This document shows, one piece after another, positions 1 through 9,061 of a DNA stretch of 64,000 nucleotides. Both the position numbers and the translations under genes were made by a program. The DNA is taken from NCBI RefSeq assembly GCF_009906835.1, contig NZ_CP047652.1, forward strand, positions 1,063,001 to 1,127,000, read 5' to 3'. Below the pieces are notes generated by a model. That model did not search any database. It was given only the letters and a program-made list of their open reading frames with translations, and was not told the origin of the DNA. The stretch is from Aristophania vespae (GTDB lineage: Bacteria; Pseudomonadota; Alphaproteobacteria; Acetobacterales; Acetobacteraceae). How positions within the stretch are numbered: the stretch's first letter is position 1; each line of letters starts with the position of its first letter.

Positions 1-349
1 CTTCTTTCATGACCTCTTTAGGGGCGTAAATAGGAATAGGTCGTTCTATTTCTCTATTAACTGCTCTTAATTCATCTAAGCCAGCAATATGATCACTATG
101 GGCATGTGTGATAATCACGGCATCAATTTTGCTTAGGCCGCAATTTAACATTTGAGAGCGAAAATCTGGCCCGCAATCAATTAAGATCCTAAAATTATCT
201 TTTTCAATCACCACTGATGAACGGCTGCGCCGATTACGTGGCTCAGTGGGGTCACAATCTCCCCAAATACCCGGGGCTGGTCCTCCCTCTGCTCCTCCAA
301 TCATTGGCACACCAGGAGAGCTTCCGCACCCTAAAATTGTCAGTTTCAT
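1..349 (-). CDS. MBL-fold metal-dependent hydrolase, N-terminal part (gene runs off the window)
   Basis: Reading the minus strand from an ATG at 349 gives MKLTILGCGSSPGVPMIGG..., followed by the metallo-beta-lactamase metal motif THAHSDHIAGLDELR. Only the first ~116 residues are present; the C-terminus lies left of base 1. The GCGSSxGVP opening and HxHxDH motif match the PhnP/YcbX-like cytoplasmic phosphodiesterase branch of the MBL fold. In alphaproteobacteria this gene regularly follows tatD. The start overlaps the tatD stop by one base (TGATG), so the two are probably translationally coupled in the metG-tatD run. The substrate cannot be told from the fragment. Confidence 0.85.
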   Translation of the reverse strand, partial: MKLTILGCGSSPGVPMIGGAEGGPAPGIWGDCDPTEPRNRRSRSSVVIEKDNFRILIDCGPDFRSQMLNCGLSKIDAVIITHAHSDHIAGLDELRAVNREIERPIPIYAPKEVMKE

Positions 350-1131
350 CATTTGAGTTTGCTAAAGAGCCTTAAACTATTGGCTCTTGTTATATCGACA
401 ATGTCTTCATAACTGACGCCACGTTCCTGCGCTAAGCGCTCAGCTGTAAAACGGACATAGGCCGGCGTATTTTCTTTTCCTCTTTTAGGGACAGGGGCCA
501 AAAAAGGACTATCTGTTTCAACTAATATTCGATCAGCAGGAGCCTGACGCGCTACATCACGAATTTCAGTGCATTTGGGAAAAGTTAAAAGCCCAGAAAA
601 GCTTAAATAACCCCCTAATTCCAAAACGGCTTTGGCTAAAAATTCACCTGAAGCAAAACAATGAATCAGAAAGGGAAAAGCGCCTTTTTCCTGCTCTTCC
701 TGCAAAATAGACACCATATCTTCATCAGCCATACGCGTGTGAATGATAACGGGCAATCCTGTTAAACGAGAAGCTTCAATATGACGCCGAAAATATGCTT
801 TTTGTTGAGGTTTTTTATCTTCACTGCCATGAAAATAATCCAACCCCGTTTCTCCAATAGCAACAACGCCTGGTTTTTCCAGGTCAGATACCATTTCTGA
901 GCAGCTTGGAACTGGCTCTTCGTGAGCATGGTCAGGATGAGTCCCGAGCGAGCACCAAATGCGCATCGACTCTTGATCGTGGCGCAATAAATCTAATTGC
1001 TTTTGCCGTTCTGCCCAACTTGTACCTACGGTAATCATACCGCTTAGCCCCAGATCTTTAGCAAGTTCCAAAGCTGGTTCAATCTCTTTGAGGCGGTCAA
1101 GATGACAATGTGTATCAATTAAACCTTTCAC
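349..1131 (-). CDS. tatD: TatD family metal-dependent DNase
   Basis: This is a 260-residue TIM-barrel hydrolase, the normal length for TatD/YcfH. Metal ligands are visible in order: DTHCH (H8, H10), GETGLDY (E94), IIHTR (H131), LIHCF (H157) and ETDSPFLAP (D207). The family acts as 3'-5' exonuclease or DNase in DNA repair and turnover in the cytoplasm. The start at 1131 overlaps the metG stop by four bases (ATGA) and the stop overlaps the next MBL gene by one base. It therefore sits in the tmk-holB-metG-tatD-MBL operon that is widespread in alphaproteobacteria. No missing catalytic residue is seen. TatD is the safe family call; the exact paralogue (TatD, YcfH or YjjV) is not resolved. Confidence 0.93.
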   Translation of the reverse strand: MKGLIDTHCHLDRLKEIEPALELAKDLGLSGMITVGTSWAERQKQLDLLRHDQESMRIWCSLGTHPDHAHEEPVPSCSEMVSDLEKPGVVAIGETGLDYFHGSEDKKPQQKAYFRRHIEASRLTGLPVIIHTRMADEDMVSILQEEQEKGAFPFLIHCFASGEFLAKAVLELGGYLSFSGLLTFPKCTEIRDVARQAPADRILVETDSPFLAPVPKRGKENTPAYVRFTAERLAQERGVSYEDIVDITRANSLRLFSKLK

Positions 1132-2666
1132 GCCTTTTCCTCTTCAATAAAACGAGGGAACAGACCTTGTGGCTTTGGTAAGTGACGACCACCTGGAATA
1201 ATGACTTTTAGGCTGGCAAACTCACGCTCATTTTCCAAAATTGCAAGCTGATCAAGCATTTTACTCATGGTATCAGGCATATAAGGCTGCAACATAGTCG
1301 CAATTGAGCGAATGACATCATAAAGAACACGCAGCACATCGCTCATACGTTTTTGATCAGTCTTTTTCAAAGCCCAGGGAGCCTGATGATCAATATAAGC
1401 ATTTGCAGCTCGTATTAACTTCCAGACTTCTTCCAGAGCATCACTGATTGCCAATCGTTCTATTTGTCCACTCATTAAATCAGGTAATAAATCAGCCTGG
1501 CGTAAAATGGCTTGATCCTCAGATGTCAGCTCACCACGATCGGGCAAAATACCATCAAGATTTTTTGCGATAAGGCTTAAAGTGCGCTGCGCTAAATTGC
1601 CTAAGTCATTAGCAAGCTCAACATTCATACGCGTCATCATTGAACGGCGGCTAAAATTTGAATCTCCACCAAAAGGTACTTCTCGCATTAAAAAGAACCG
1701 TAATTGATCAAGTCCAAATTCGTCCGATAAAGCTTTGGGGTCGAGTACATTACCCAAAGATTTGCTCATTTTCTCGCCTTCAACGGTCCACCAACCATGA
1801 GCGAAAACTTTTTTAGGCAAAGGCAAATTAGCTGCCATTAAAAAAGCAGGCCAGTAAATGCAATGGAAGCGAACAATCTCTTTACCCACAACATGTACAT
1901 CAGCAGGCCAGTAATGTGCTTTTTCTGCGTCTAAATCTGGGTAACCCACAGCTGTGAGGTAATTAGCTAAAGCATCAAACCAAACATACATGACATGATC
2001 AGGGTCATTAGGGACTTCTATTCCCCATTTAAAGCTTGTTCGACTTACTGAAAGATCACGCAGGCCTTGACGCACAAATGCTTCAATTTCTCTTTTAGGA
2101 CCCATTGGCCCGATGAAATCGGGGTTTTCTTCGTAAAATTTAAGAAGACGATCCTGAAATTCTGACAATTTAAAGAAATAAGAAGGCTCTCGCACCCATT
2201 CTACAGGCGCTCCTGATGGGGCCGTACGTGTCCCATCAGCATGAAGCTTTACTTCATCTTCGCCAATAAAAGCTTCATCTCTTGTTGAATACCAGCCTTC
2301 ATAAGCGCCAAGATAAATATGGCCATTCTCAGCCACTTTTTCCCATAAAGCGCGTGCTGCCTTTTTGTGGCGCTCTTCTGTTGTGCGTACAAAATCGTCG
2401 GAAGAAACGGCCATTTCTTTTTGCATTTGACGAAATTGCGCCGAAACTTTATCGGCAAATTCTTGCGGGGCAAGACCTTGCGCTATGGCACTTTGTTCAA
2501 CTTTCTGGCCATGTTCATCTGTGCCTGTGACAAATAAAACATCATCTCCGTTAAGTCGATGAAACCGCGCAACAACATCGCAGGCAATAGATGTGTAAGC
2601 ATGGCCGATATGCGGTGCTCCATTTACATAAAAAATGGGGGTCGTAATGGTAAAGCGCCGCATCAT
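1128..2666 (-). CDS. metG: Methionine--tRNA ligase
   Basis: Class I aminoacyl-tRNA synthetase that charges tRNA-Met. The HIGH motif is seen as APHIGHAY near the N-terminus, and the KMSKS loop as GEKMSKSLGN about 300 residues in. The protein is about 512 residues and has no C-terminal EMAP/dimerisation domain, which is usual for alphaproteobacteria. The open frame reaches back to an ATG at 2693 inside holB. I prefer the ATG at 2666 (MMRRFTITTP), because AGGA stands six bases before it and homologues begin at this point. The stop overlaps tatD by four bases and the gene follows holB directly, so one transcript is likely. Confidence 0.95.
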   Translation of the reverse strand: MMRRFTITTPIFYVNGAPHIGHAYTSIACDVVARFHRLNGDDVLFVTGTDEHGQKVEQSAIAQGLAPQEFADKVSAQFRQMQKEMAVSSDDFVRTTEERHKKAARALWEKVAENGHIYLGAYEGWYSTRDEAFIGEDEVKLHADGTRTAPSGAPVEWVREPSYFFKLSEFQDRLLKFYEENPDFIGPMGPKREIEAFVRQGLRDLSVSRTSFKWGIEVPNDPDHVMYVWFDALANYLTAVGYPDLDAEKAHYWPADVHVVGKEIVRFHCIYWPAFLMAANLPLPKKVFAHGWWTVEGEKMSKSLGNVLDPKALSDEFGLDQLRFFLMREVPFGGDSNFSRRSMMTRMNVELANDLGNLAQRTLSLIAKNLDGILPDRGELTSEDQAILRQADLLPDLMSGQIERLAISDALEEVWKLIRAANAYIDHQAPWALKKTDQKRMSDVLRVLYDVIRSIATMLQPYMPDTMSKMLDQLAILENEREFASLKVIIPGGRHLPKPQGLFPRFIEEEKA

Positions 2667-2685
2667 AATTTTTCCTGTTACGTTG

Positions 2686-3639
2686 TCACACATTATAAAA
2701 TTTATAGTCTTTTGCTTTTATTAGCGCAAAAGCTTCTCTTATGGATTCGGTTTTATCAAGATTTAACTGGTCGGTCTTTTGCCACAGAGACTGAAGATCA
2801 GAAAGTTTTTGTGCTATTAAAGCAGCCTGAGCCAAATCGCCCTGCGTGACATGCTTTTTAGCCTCTATAGCCAAAGCTTCACTTAATTGGTCAAAGAAAA
2901 AGGTAAAACTTTTATTATCGCGCGCAATTTTAGCAGTAAATTGCCAAACTTCACCCGTCATAAAAATGTCACCACGGGCAAGCTTGTCAACCAATGCTTC
3001 AATGTCGCTATTTTGCCCCTGAGATAAAAAAAGCGCTCGTCCAGGTGAACCGTGTGATCTTTTAATAATAGTTTCTTCGATAGTCGGGAGCAAACGTCGC
3101 ATATTCTCATCAGAGAGAGGTGACAATGCTAATAATCGGCAACGGCTTTTTAAGGTAGGTAACAACATACCAGGTGAAGACGTTGTCAAAAATAATATAG
3201 CCTTGGCTGGTGGTTCTTCCAAAATTTTGAGCAACGCATTAGCCGCAAAGCGATTTAAATATTCTGCGCCGTCAATAATAACTACGCGCCAGCCTCCCTC
3301 TCCTGCTGTTTGGTGAAAAAAGCTTTGAATAGGCTGCACATCAGCAACCGTAATTTCACTTTTAAGCCGGTCTTTCTTGCTATCATATTGGCGCGAAATT
3401 TCTAATAAATCACCATGAGTTCCAGCCGTGACCCGCCGTCCGGCAGGTGAAGAAAAATCTTCGGCCCCTAGGATAATGCGCGCTAAATAATAAGCCAGGC
3501 TTGCTTTACCTATGCCCTGTGGCCCCGTAATGAGCCAGCCATGATGCACTCTTCCGGCCGCATAGGCTTCTTGAAATTGAGCCATGGCTTTTTGATGGCC
3601 AAGAACAGTTTTTACAGTACGCGGTGATAGTTCCGTCAC
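2686..3639 (-). CDS. holB: DNA polymerase III subunit delta'
   Basis: Clamp-loader subunit of the replicase. The 317 residues carry a degenerate AAA+ module: GPQGIGKASLAYYLA near residue 40, the VIIDGAEYLNRFAANALLK region where Walker B lies, and an SRC motif (LKSRCRLL) near residue 165. Delta' works with delta and tau/gamma to load the beta clamp. It starts four bases inside the tmk stop (ATGA) and is followed by metG. The tmk-holB pairing is a conserved neighbourhood and supports delta' over the related DnaX. Confidence 0.92.
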   Translation of the reverse strand: MTELSPRTVKTVLGHQKAMAQFQEAYAAGRVHHGWLITGPQGIGKASLAYYLARIILGAEDFSSPAGRRVTAGTHGDLLEISRQYDSKKDRLKSEITVADVQPIQSFFHQTAGEGGWRVVIIDGAEYLNRFAANALLKILEEPPAKAILFLTTSSPGMLLPTLKSRCRLLALSPLSDENMRRLLPTIEETIIKRSHGSPGRALFLSQGQNSDIEALVDKLARGDIFMTGEVWQFTAKIARDNKSFTFFFDQLSEALAIEAKKHVTQGDLAQAALIAQKLSDLQSLWQKTDQLNLDKTESIREAFALIKAKDYKFYNV

Positions 3640-4304
3640 ATTTTTTTACGCACTAAAAGAGCCTTTACATGATGATAAATCTGCTCTTGCACGTCCTCCT
3701 CACATGGTGACGCATCAATAGGAATAATACGCTTTGGCTCAGCCTGATAAATTCTTTCAAAACCCTGTTTGACACGCTCATGAAAAGAGATTTCCTGTCT
3801 TTCATAACAATCTTTAGGGTTACCTCTTTTACTCAGCCTCTCTTGCGTTTTTTCTAAAGCCATATCGAGCCAGAAAGTGGCATCGGCCTCACAATTAATA
3901 AAACAGCGCAGAGTTTCAATAAGAGCTAAAGCGTCTTTATCCCCTCCCTTAATACCAAAGCCCTGATAAGCCAGGGTAGAATCATGATAGCGGTCACAAA
4001 TAACAATTTTGCCTTCAGCCAATGCAGGTCTGATCATCTTTTCCACGTGATCAAGACGCGCGGCCATATGAAGAAGAATTTCGCTATAGCAAGAAAAATT
4101 GGCACCACCAAAAAGAAGTAACTCTCTGAGTTGTTCTGCCCCTTTTGTTCCTCCTGGCTCTCTCGTTAAATAAACTTTAAAACCTGATTTTTCTAACGTT
4201 TCAGCCAAAAGGCGGGATTGGGTAGATTTACCGACCCCCTCGCCCCCTTCCAATGTTATGAAAAGACCTTTTCTGTCTTTTGAAATATTATTGACCGAAG
4301 CCAT
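3636..4304 (-). CDS. tmk: Thymidylate kinase
   Basis: Phosphorylates dTMP to dTDP in dTTP synthesis. The 222 residues show the P-loop LEGGEGVGKSTQ, the TREPGGTKGAEQLRE substrate loop, the DRYHDSTLAYQG motif and an Arg-rich LID region (ERLSKRGNPKD). The start is at 4304, 17 bases inside the end of the carboxypeptidase gene. It gives a 12-residue N-terminal extension compared with many homologues, but no better start follows it. It overlaps holB by four bases, so nucleotide supply and clamp loading share a transcript. Confidence 0.94.
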   Translation of the reverse strand: MASVNNISKDRKGLFITLEGGEGVGKSTQSRLLAETLEKSGFKVYLTREPGGTKGAEQLRELLLFGGANFSCYSEILLHMAARLDHVEKMIRPALAEGKIVICDRYHDSTLAYQGFGIKGGDKDALALIETLRCFINCEADATFWLDMALEKTQERLSKRGNPKDCYERQEISFHERVKQGFERIYQAEPKRIIPIDASPCEEDVQEQIYHHVKALLVRKKM

Positions 4305-5550
4305 AACCCACTCTTGATAAAATACGCCCCATAAACCCTAACGCATCGACTGATGTTCCTATAAGTAAAGGATATTCTCGCTCAGTCGGTACAGAAGACC
4401 CATTAGGAAGCGTAATTTTTAACACACCATAAGGCTGACCTTGTTTTAATGGGGGCATCAGAGGTGCAGGATAATCTGCACTCACTGTTGCTTTTTCGCG
4501 CATACCTAAAGGCAAGGTCATTTTAATGTCTTGTGATGCTATTAGCGAAACTGTGTTATGATTTCCCATCCAGACCGGAGCTTGCGCTTCAACAACTTGG
4601 CCTTTTTTATAGAAGCTCACAGTTTCAAAGTTTGAAAAAGCCCAGGACATAAGCCGCTCACCCTCTCGGGCACGTTGATTACTAGAAGCTAGTCCATTTA
4701 GCACAATGATAACGCGTGTACCGTTGCGCAATGAACTTGCACATAGCCCAAATCCACCTGCATCAGTATGGCCCGTTTTGAGCCCATCAGCTAACCCCTT
4801 ATCTACAAGGACATTTCGGTTACCCTGACGGATGTGATTAAAAAGAAACTCTTTTTCATTGAAAAAATGATAATATTGGGGGAAATCACGAATTAAATGC
4901 GCCGCTAACAAACCTACATCATGCGCCGTCATATAGTGGTTATCGACGGGCCAGCCTGTCGCATTCATAAAATGAGACCCTGTAAGCCCCAGACGCTGGC
5001 CCATTTCATTCATCATAACAGCAAAACGTTCTTCTGAACCGGCTAGATGTTCTGCAAGCACAATGCAGGCATCATTACCAGACTGAATGACCATCCCTTG
5101 AATAAGATCACTAACAGAAACAGTTTTGCCAAGGGGCACAAACATTTTTGACCCCTGCATGCGCCATGCTTTTTCACTAACAGGGAGCTGTTGGTCAAGT
5201 TGAAGCCTCCCTGCCGCAAGAAAGGCAAAAACAATATATGCCGTCATCATTTTTGTTAAAGATGACGGCACCATACGCTCATTTGAAGCCTTTTCGAGTA
5301 AAACAGTATTTGTTGTTACATCGATTATATAGGCCCATCGTGCTGGTATAGGCATGGGCCCAAGCAATGTTTGAGCCATACCATCCAAGCTGGTTGCTGA
5401 TTCGGCCTGAGCGTTACGTTTTTTTATTTGTGTGCGAGCAGAAGCAGCCAAAGCCCGTGCTCCAAAGTCTTTTGGTGCCAAACCAAGTCCGACAGTAAAG
5501 GCACCTATTCCCCCCATAAGAGCACGTCTTGTCTGCACGCTAGTCCCCAT
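4288..5550 (-). CDS. D-alanyl-D-alanine carboxypeptidase (peptidase S11, penicillin-binding protein 5/6 type)
   Basis: Periplasmic enzyme that trims the terminal D-Ala from murein pentapeptides. All three penicillin-binding motifs are present: SLTK (S97-K100), SGN (157-159) and KTG (258-260). A C-terminal beta-rich PBP5_C domain follows. The N-terminus MGTSVQTRRALMGGIGAFTVG looks like a twin-arginine signal, which is uncommon for the family; see the neighbouring transglycosylase. At 420 residues the length is normal. A G6 run close to the start (C6 on the plus strand, 5510-5515) is in frame. The gene is upstream of tmk with a 17-base overlap. DacA, DacC and DacF cannot be told apart here. Confidence 0.92.
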   Translation of the reverse strand: MGTSVQTRRALMGGIGAFTVGLGLAPKDFGARALAASARTQIKKRNAQAESATSLDGMAQTLLGPMPIPARWAYIIDVTTNTVLLEKASNERMVPSSLTKMMTAYIVFAFLAAGRLQLDQQLPVSEKAWRMQGSKMFVPLGKTVSVSDLIQGMVIQSGNDACIVLAEHLAGSEERFAVMMNEMGQRLGLTGSHFMNATGWPVDNHYMTAHDVGLLAAHLIRDFPQYYHFFNEKEFLFNHIRQGNRNVLVDKGLADGLKTGHTDAGGFGLCASSLRNGTRVIIVLNGLASSNQRAREGERLMSWAFSNFETVSFYKKGQVVEAQAPVWMGNHNTVSLIASQDIKMTLPLGMREKATVSADYPAPLMPPLKQGQPYGVLKITLPNGSSVPTEREYPLLIGTSVDALGFMGRILSRVGYGFGQ

Positions 5551-5619
5551 TTTCGCTAAAAAACCTATTACTCTTTTCAGAGTTCATTTTATTCGTCTAC
5601 GCTGGCTTTATGGATTCGT

Positions 5620-6654
5620 CTAGAAGCTTCGTAATTCTGTTGACCTTTGTCCCAAAATTCCCACAGCCAAAGCATAATAATCAGAAGGGTTATAGGCCCT
5701 TATGGCTCTAAAGTTGGAATAAGCCAAAAAGGCGTCTGTGCCTGCACCATCAGGCTGTATTAACCTGGCAGAAGGCAAAGTTTCATCAAGTGCTGAGCCG
5801 TCAGGACGCGTAACACCAAGACTAACCCACTCACTAATAGAACGACTTTGTGCCTGTTTATAATTTTTTGAGCCTAAAGATACAAACCGACCATCTTCTC
5901 CAATTGGGACAATAACCTGCTCACCCCAGGGTTGGCCAAATTTCCACCCAGAGTGACTCAAATAATTAGCGATCGAGGCAAAGACATCGGGCAAAGAATT
6001 CCAAATATCTTTTTTTCCATCCCCGTTACCATCAGCGCCAAAACGCAAATAAGCACTTGGCATAAATTGGGGCTGCCCCATAGCACCAGCATAGCTCCCT
6101 AGCATGAGTTCAGGAGAGATATCGCCCCGCCCCAAAATAGTTAGGGCTTTTAAGAGCTCGCTACGAAAAAATTTCTTGCGACGTCCTGCATAAGCCAAAC
6201 TTGCCAAAGCATCGATTACATTAAACTTGCCTTGCGTTTGACCAAAAGACGATTCCAGACCCCAGATACCCATAATGATAGAGCTGTCACACTGATATTG
6301 CTGAGCAATTGGCTCTAAAATTTTGCTAACTTCACTATAGGTTTGAACGCCTTTTTGAAATCTCTGCGCGCCTAAAACACGCTGCTGATATTGTTCCCAT
6401 GTCAAAGTAAATTCTGGCTGATGTCTGCTTCTATCCAAAACCTTTTGGTTAGGCGCTGATAAACTCATTAAAGCCTGTTCAATGACATATTCTGGAACAT
6501 TTCGGGCAATAGCTTGCGCTCGAACAGACTGTAAAAAGCTTCGATAAGTCATAGCCTTATTGCCAGGGCTACTCATAACTGGCCCTGCTTTTGTCATGAC
6601 CGGAATGGACAGACTTCCTGCTGCTAATAAAGAAAGGAAGTTACGTCTTTCCAT
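5620..6654 (-). CDS. Lytic murein transglycosylase (MltB-like, GH103)
   Basis: Cleaves the MurNAc-GlcNAc bond of peptidoglycan with formation of an anhydro end. GIWGLESSFG carries the catalytic glutamate near residue 134, and AGAMGQPQFMPS and DGNGDGKKDIW are hallmark GH103 segments. The frame opens at a GTG at 6663, but the ATG at 6654 is better placed behind AAAGGTGAG and gives MERRNFLSLLAAG, a clean twin-arginine signal. E. coli MltB is a lipoprotein; this one has no lipobox and is probably a soluble periplasmic Tat substrate. It lies just upstream of the carboxypeptidase on the same strand. Confidence 0.92.
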   Translation of the reverse strand: MERRNFLSLLAAGSLSIPVMTKAGPVMSSPGNKAMTYRSFLQSVRAQAIARNVPEYVIEQALMSLSAPNQKVLDRSRHQPEFTLTWEQYQQRVLGAQRFQKGVQTYSEVSKILEPIAQQYQCDSSIIMGIWGLESSFGQTQGKFNVIDALASLAYAGRRKKFFRSELLKALTILGRGDISPELMLGSYAGAMGQPQFMPSAYLRFGADGNGDGKKDIWNSLPDVFASIANYLSHSGWKFGQPWGEQVIVPIGEDGRFVSLGSKNYKQAQSRSISEWVSLGVTRPDGSALDETLPSARLIQPDGAGTDAFLAYSNFRAIRAYNPSDYYALAVGILGQRSTELRSF

Positions 6655-6808
6655 AGGGCTCACCTTTTTAGCGTAATAGAATTAGAAATCTGTCAGGCAG
6701 CAAAATTATAAAAATCTCTAGCCGTCTCATTCTTAAACAGCTAGAGATTGCACAACATATAACAGCATGGCAAACTTCGTTTGCTTATAACTGGAAATTC
6801 ACTGCCTA

Positions 6809-7375
6809 GTGTTTAACTTTACTTCTTTTATCACATCGCAATCCGCTTGGGTTAAAGCGCTGAGTATTATTATCGGCACTTTTATCTTAGAAGACGTGGC
6901 AACTGTCTTAACCGCCATAGCAACACAAGCGCATGAAATTTCAATTATATTGGGACTTGTCTCACTTTATATTGGCATTGCCGTTGGTGATGTTGGGCTT
7001 TATGGCCTTGGATGGGCTGGAGCAAAGTGGCCTAGGGTAAAACGTTTTTTAACACTACCAAGCCAGAAACAAACTCAAAAATGGTTCGATAAAAACGTTA
7101 TTAAAATTGTTGGTATATCGCGTTTTGTCCCCGGAGCGCGTTTACCACTTTATACGGCATGTGGCTTTTACCATGCACCTTTTTGGCTTTTTACCGTCAC
7201 TGCTGTTTTTGCCACCCTTATTTGGACATCCTTTTTATTTTATCTTTCACTCCACATTGGAGGCTGGCTTTTAGCGCATAAAAGTGGCTGGCGTTGGGCT
7301 GGATTAGCCGGTTTTGTTCTTTGTATTTTCGTGATCGGGCGTTTGATTGCCCATTTTCAAAAAGTGAGTCGCTAA
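6809..7375 (+). CDS. DedA/VTT-domain inner-membrane protein
   Basis: This is a 188-residue membrane protein with several hydrophobic segments. It carries the VTT-domain signature SRFVPGARLPLYTACG, which resembles the GRFxPxxR re-entrant motif of DedA proteins. The acidic LEDVATVL stands where DedA proteins carry a conserved Glu. VTT proteins are linked to flipping or recycling of lipid carriers and phospholipids. The start is a GTG at 6809, with GGAAA a dozen bases upstream. Only six bases separate it from the ATP-grasp gene, so the two are almost surely co-transcribed. The substrate is unknown. Confidence 0.85.
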   Translation: MFNFTSFITSQSAWVKALSIIIGTFILEDVATVLTAIATQAHEISIILGLVSLYIGIAVGDVGLYGLGWAGAKWPRVKRFLTLPSQKQTQKWFDKNVIKIVGISRFVPGARLPLYTACGFYHAPFWLFTVTAVFATLIWTSFLFYLSLHIGGWLLAHKSGWRWAGLAGFVLCIFVIGRLIAHFQKVSR

Positions 7376-7381
7376 ATCACT

Positions 7382-8443
7382 ATGTCGTCTTCTAAGCAGA
7401 CCAGCACCCTTTCTCTATTTGAATTTTGGCCAGATACGTTTTTTTACACCCCAATAGTTTTATACTGGATCTTTATGGGGCTTAAATATCGTGATCTCAG
7501 CATAGCGACAGCAGCTAATCCCCGTATAGAAACAGGGGGCCTCTGCGGAGAAAGTAAAAGCTCAATTTTGGATGATGCTGGTCCAGTTGCTAAAAGTGCT
7601 ATCGCACCTTACGTCATTTTCCAAAGTGGGTCTTTGGCTTTTCGTAATGCTCTTGCTGCCATGAAGCATGGTAATATTTCTTTTCCGGTTGTAATAAAGC
7701 CTGATATTGGCTGCAATGGTACTGGGGTTAAGCTTGTTCCAGACCAAGAGACTCTTAAAAAGACTCTCCCACTTTTCCCTCCAAATATTATGCTTATGGC
7801 TCAAGCTCTTATTACTCACCCGCTTGAAGCAGGTATTTTTTATATTCGTCACCCCGATGATGAAAAAGGACATATTTCCTCAATCACCTATAAGGAATCG
7901 CCTGTTCTCGTAGGAGATGGAACTTCAACCATTAAAGAGCTTATTCATAAAGACCCCAGAATGGCTCTTATCCCTCATATTTATCTTCCTCGCCTAGGTC
8001 ACCGCGAAAATGACATTTTAGCGAAAGATGAAAAATTATCGCTGGTTTTTGCAGGGAATCATTGTAAAGGCGCTATTTTTAGGGATGCACGCAGTGACAT
8101 CACAAAAGCCCTTTCGCAACGCGTTAATGACATTATGACAGATATTCCCGATTTCCATTTTGGGCGCATTGATGTCAAATTTTCATCTATTGACGCTTTA
8201 AAACGTGGTGAAGATTTTCAGATTATAGAAATAAATGGCGTAGGTTCTGAAGCAATCCATATATGGGACCGACAAACCAGCCTCTGGGAAGCCTATCGTG
8301 CTCAATTTTACCATTACCGCCAGACTTTTCTTATAGGTGCCGCAAAGAAAAAAGCTGGTTGGAAAAGTTCAGGTGCCTTTTCGCTGCTTCGCTCATGGCT
8401 AAAACAAAGGCGGCTTTTGGCCTCTTACCCAATGAATGACTGA
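7382..8443 (+). CDS. ATP-grasp domain protein of unknown substrate
   Basis: This is a 353-residue protein with an ATP-grasp fold resembling D-Ala-D-Ala ligase or carbamoyl-phosphate synthetase. The sequence VVIKPDIGCNGTGVKLV is the nucleotide-binding loop, VLVGDGTSTIKELI is the middle segment, and FQIIEINGVGSEAIHIWD holds the metal-binding Glu and Asn. These enzymes join a carboxylate to an amine through an acyl phosphate. The N-terminus has a short hydrophobic stretch (FFYTPIVLYWIFMGLKY) that may bind the membrane. It is paired with the VTT gene and converges with mlaD, four bases away. I do not recognise a named function; D-alanine ligase is unlikely because the flanking motifs differ. Confidence 0.8.
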   Translation: MSSSKQTSTLSLFEFWPDTFFYTPIVLYWIFMGLKYRDLSIATAANPRIETGGLCGESKSSILDDAGPVAKSAIAPYVIFQSGSLAFRNALAAMKHGNISFPVVIKPDIGCNGTGVKLVPDQETLKKTLPLFPPNIMLMAQALITHPLEAGIFYIRHPDDEKGHISSITYKESPVLVGDGTSTIKELIHKDPRMALIPHIYLPRLGHRENDILAKDEKLSLVFAGNHCKGAIFRDARSDITKALSQRVNDIMTDIPDFHFGRIDVKFSSIDALKRGEDFQIIEINGVGSEAIHIWDRQTSLWEAYRAQFYHYRQTFLIGAAKKKAGWKSSGAFSLLRSWLKQRRLLASYPMND

Positions 8444-8446
8444 GCC

Positions 8447-8905
8447 TTACAACCCACCAACATTGAAGATGTAGTTACTAATTTGTTGCTCAAGCGATAG
8501 CAGTGGGCGTGCATCATTAATGGTGCTCCCTGCTGCAAGAGACTCATGACTTTTTCCGATCAGCAACTTTAGGGCATTTTCACCTGTTAATGTAGATGAA
8601 CCAATTGTAACGGCGGTATCAGCCGGTAAATGGAACTGCGAATCAACGCCAAAAGCCACAAGAACCTTACCCAAAACAGGGTTTAGTGTGATGGAGTTAA
8701 CCCGCCCTATAACAACACCCCCTAAAGTCACTTTTGCACCAGCGGCAAGTCCATTAGCTGAAATGAAAGAGGCTTTATAAGACGTTAATGAATTTGTATC
8801 ACCCTGGCTTAACCTTAAAGCGTACAAAACGAAACTGATTGTTAGTACTAACACACCAGCACTTGCAATAAATGCGCCAACCCGGCCCTTAATAATGCTT
8901 TGCAT
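8447..8905 (-). CDS. mlaD: MlaD-like MCE-domain lipid-transport protein
   Basis: This is a 152-residue protein with one N-terminal membrane anchor (roughly residues 9-31) and one MCE domain (YKASFISANGLAAGAKVTLGG...GRVNSI), as in the periplasmic hexamer MlaD. The family carries phospholipids between the outer membrane and the MlaFEB transporter to keep outer-membrane asymmetry. The rest of the mla set is not next to it, so it stands alone between a convergent ATP-grasp gene and the divergent uppP. The length is slightly short compared with E. coli MlaD (183 residues). The ATG at 8905 fits the hydrophobic start. Confidence 0.88.
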   Translation of the reverse strand: MQSIIKGRVGAFIASAGVLVLTISFVLYALRLSQGDTNSLTSYKASFISANGLAAGAKVTLGGVVIGRVNSITLNPVLGKVLVAFGVDSQFHLPADTAVTIGSSTLTGENALKLLIGKSHESLAAGSTINDARPLLSLEQQISNYIFNVGGL

Positions 8906-9061
8906 AGTGACCTCGAATTTCGTTTTAAGCTTTGCTAATAAGCTTGGGGTAAAGATCTCTTATAAAAGGGTCAAGCTTTTTAGAAAATAAAGATTTTATG
9001 GAATTTTTAAGGCTAGCCTTTTATCAGATGACTATCAACTTTTAAGGAGCTTAGAAAAAGC

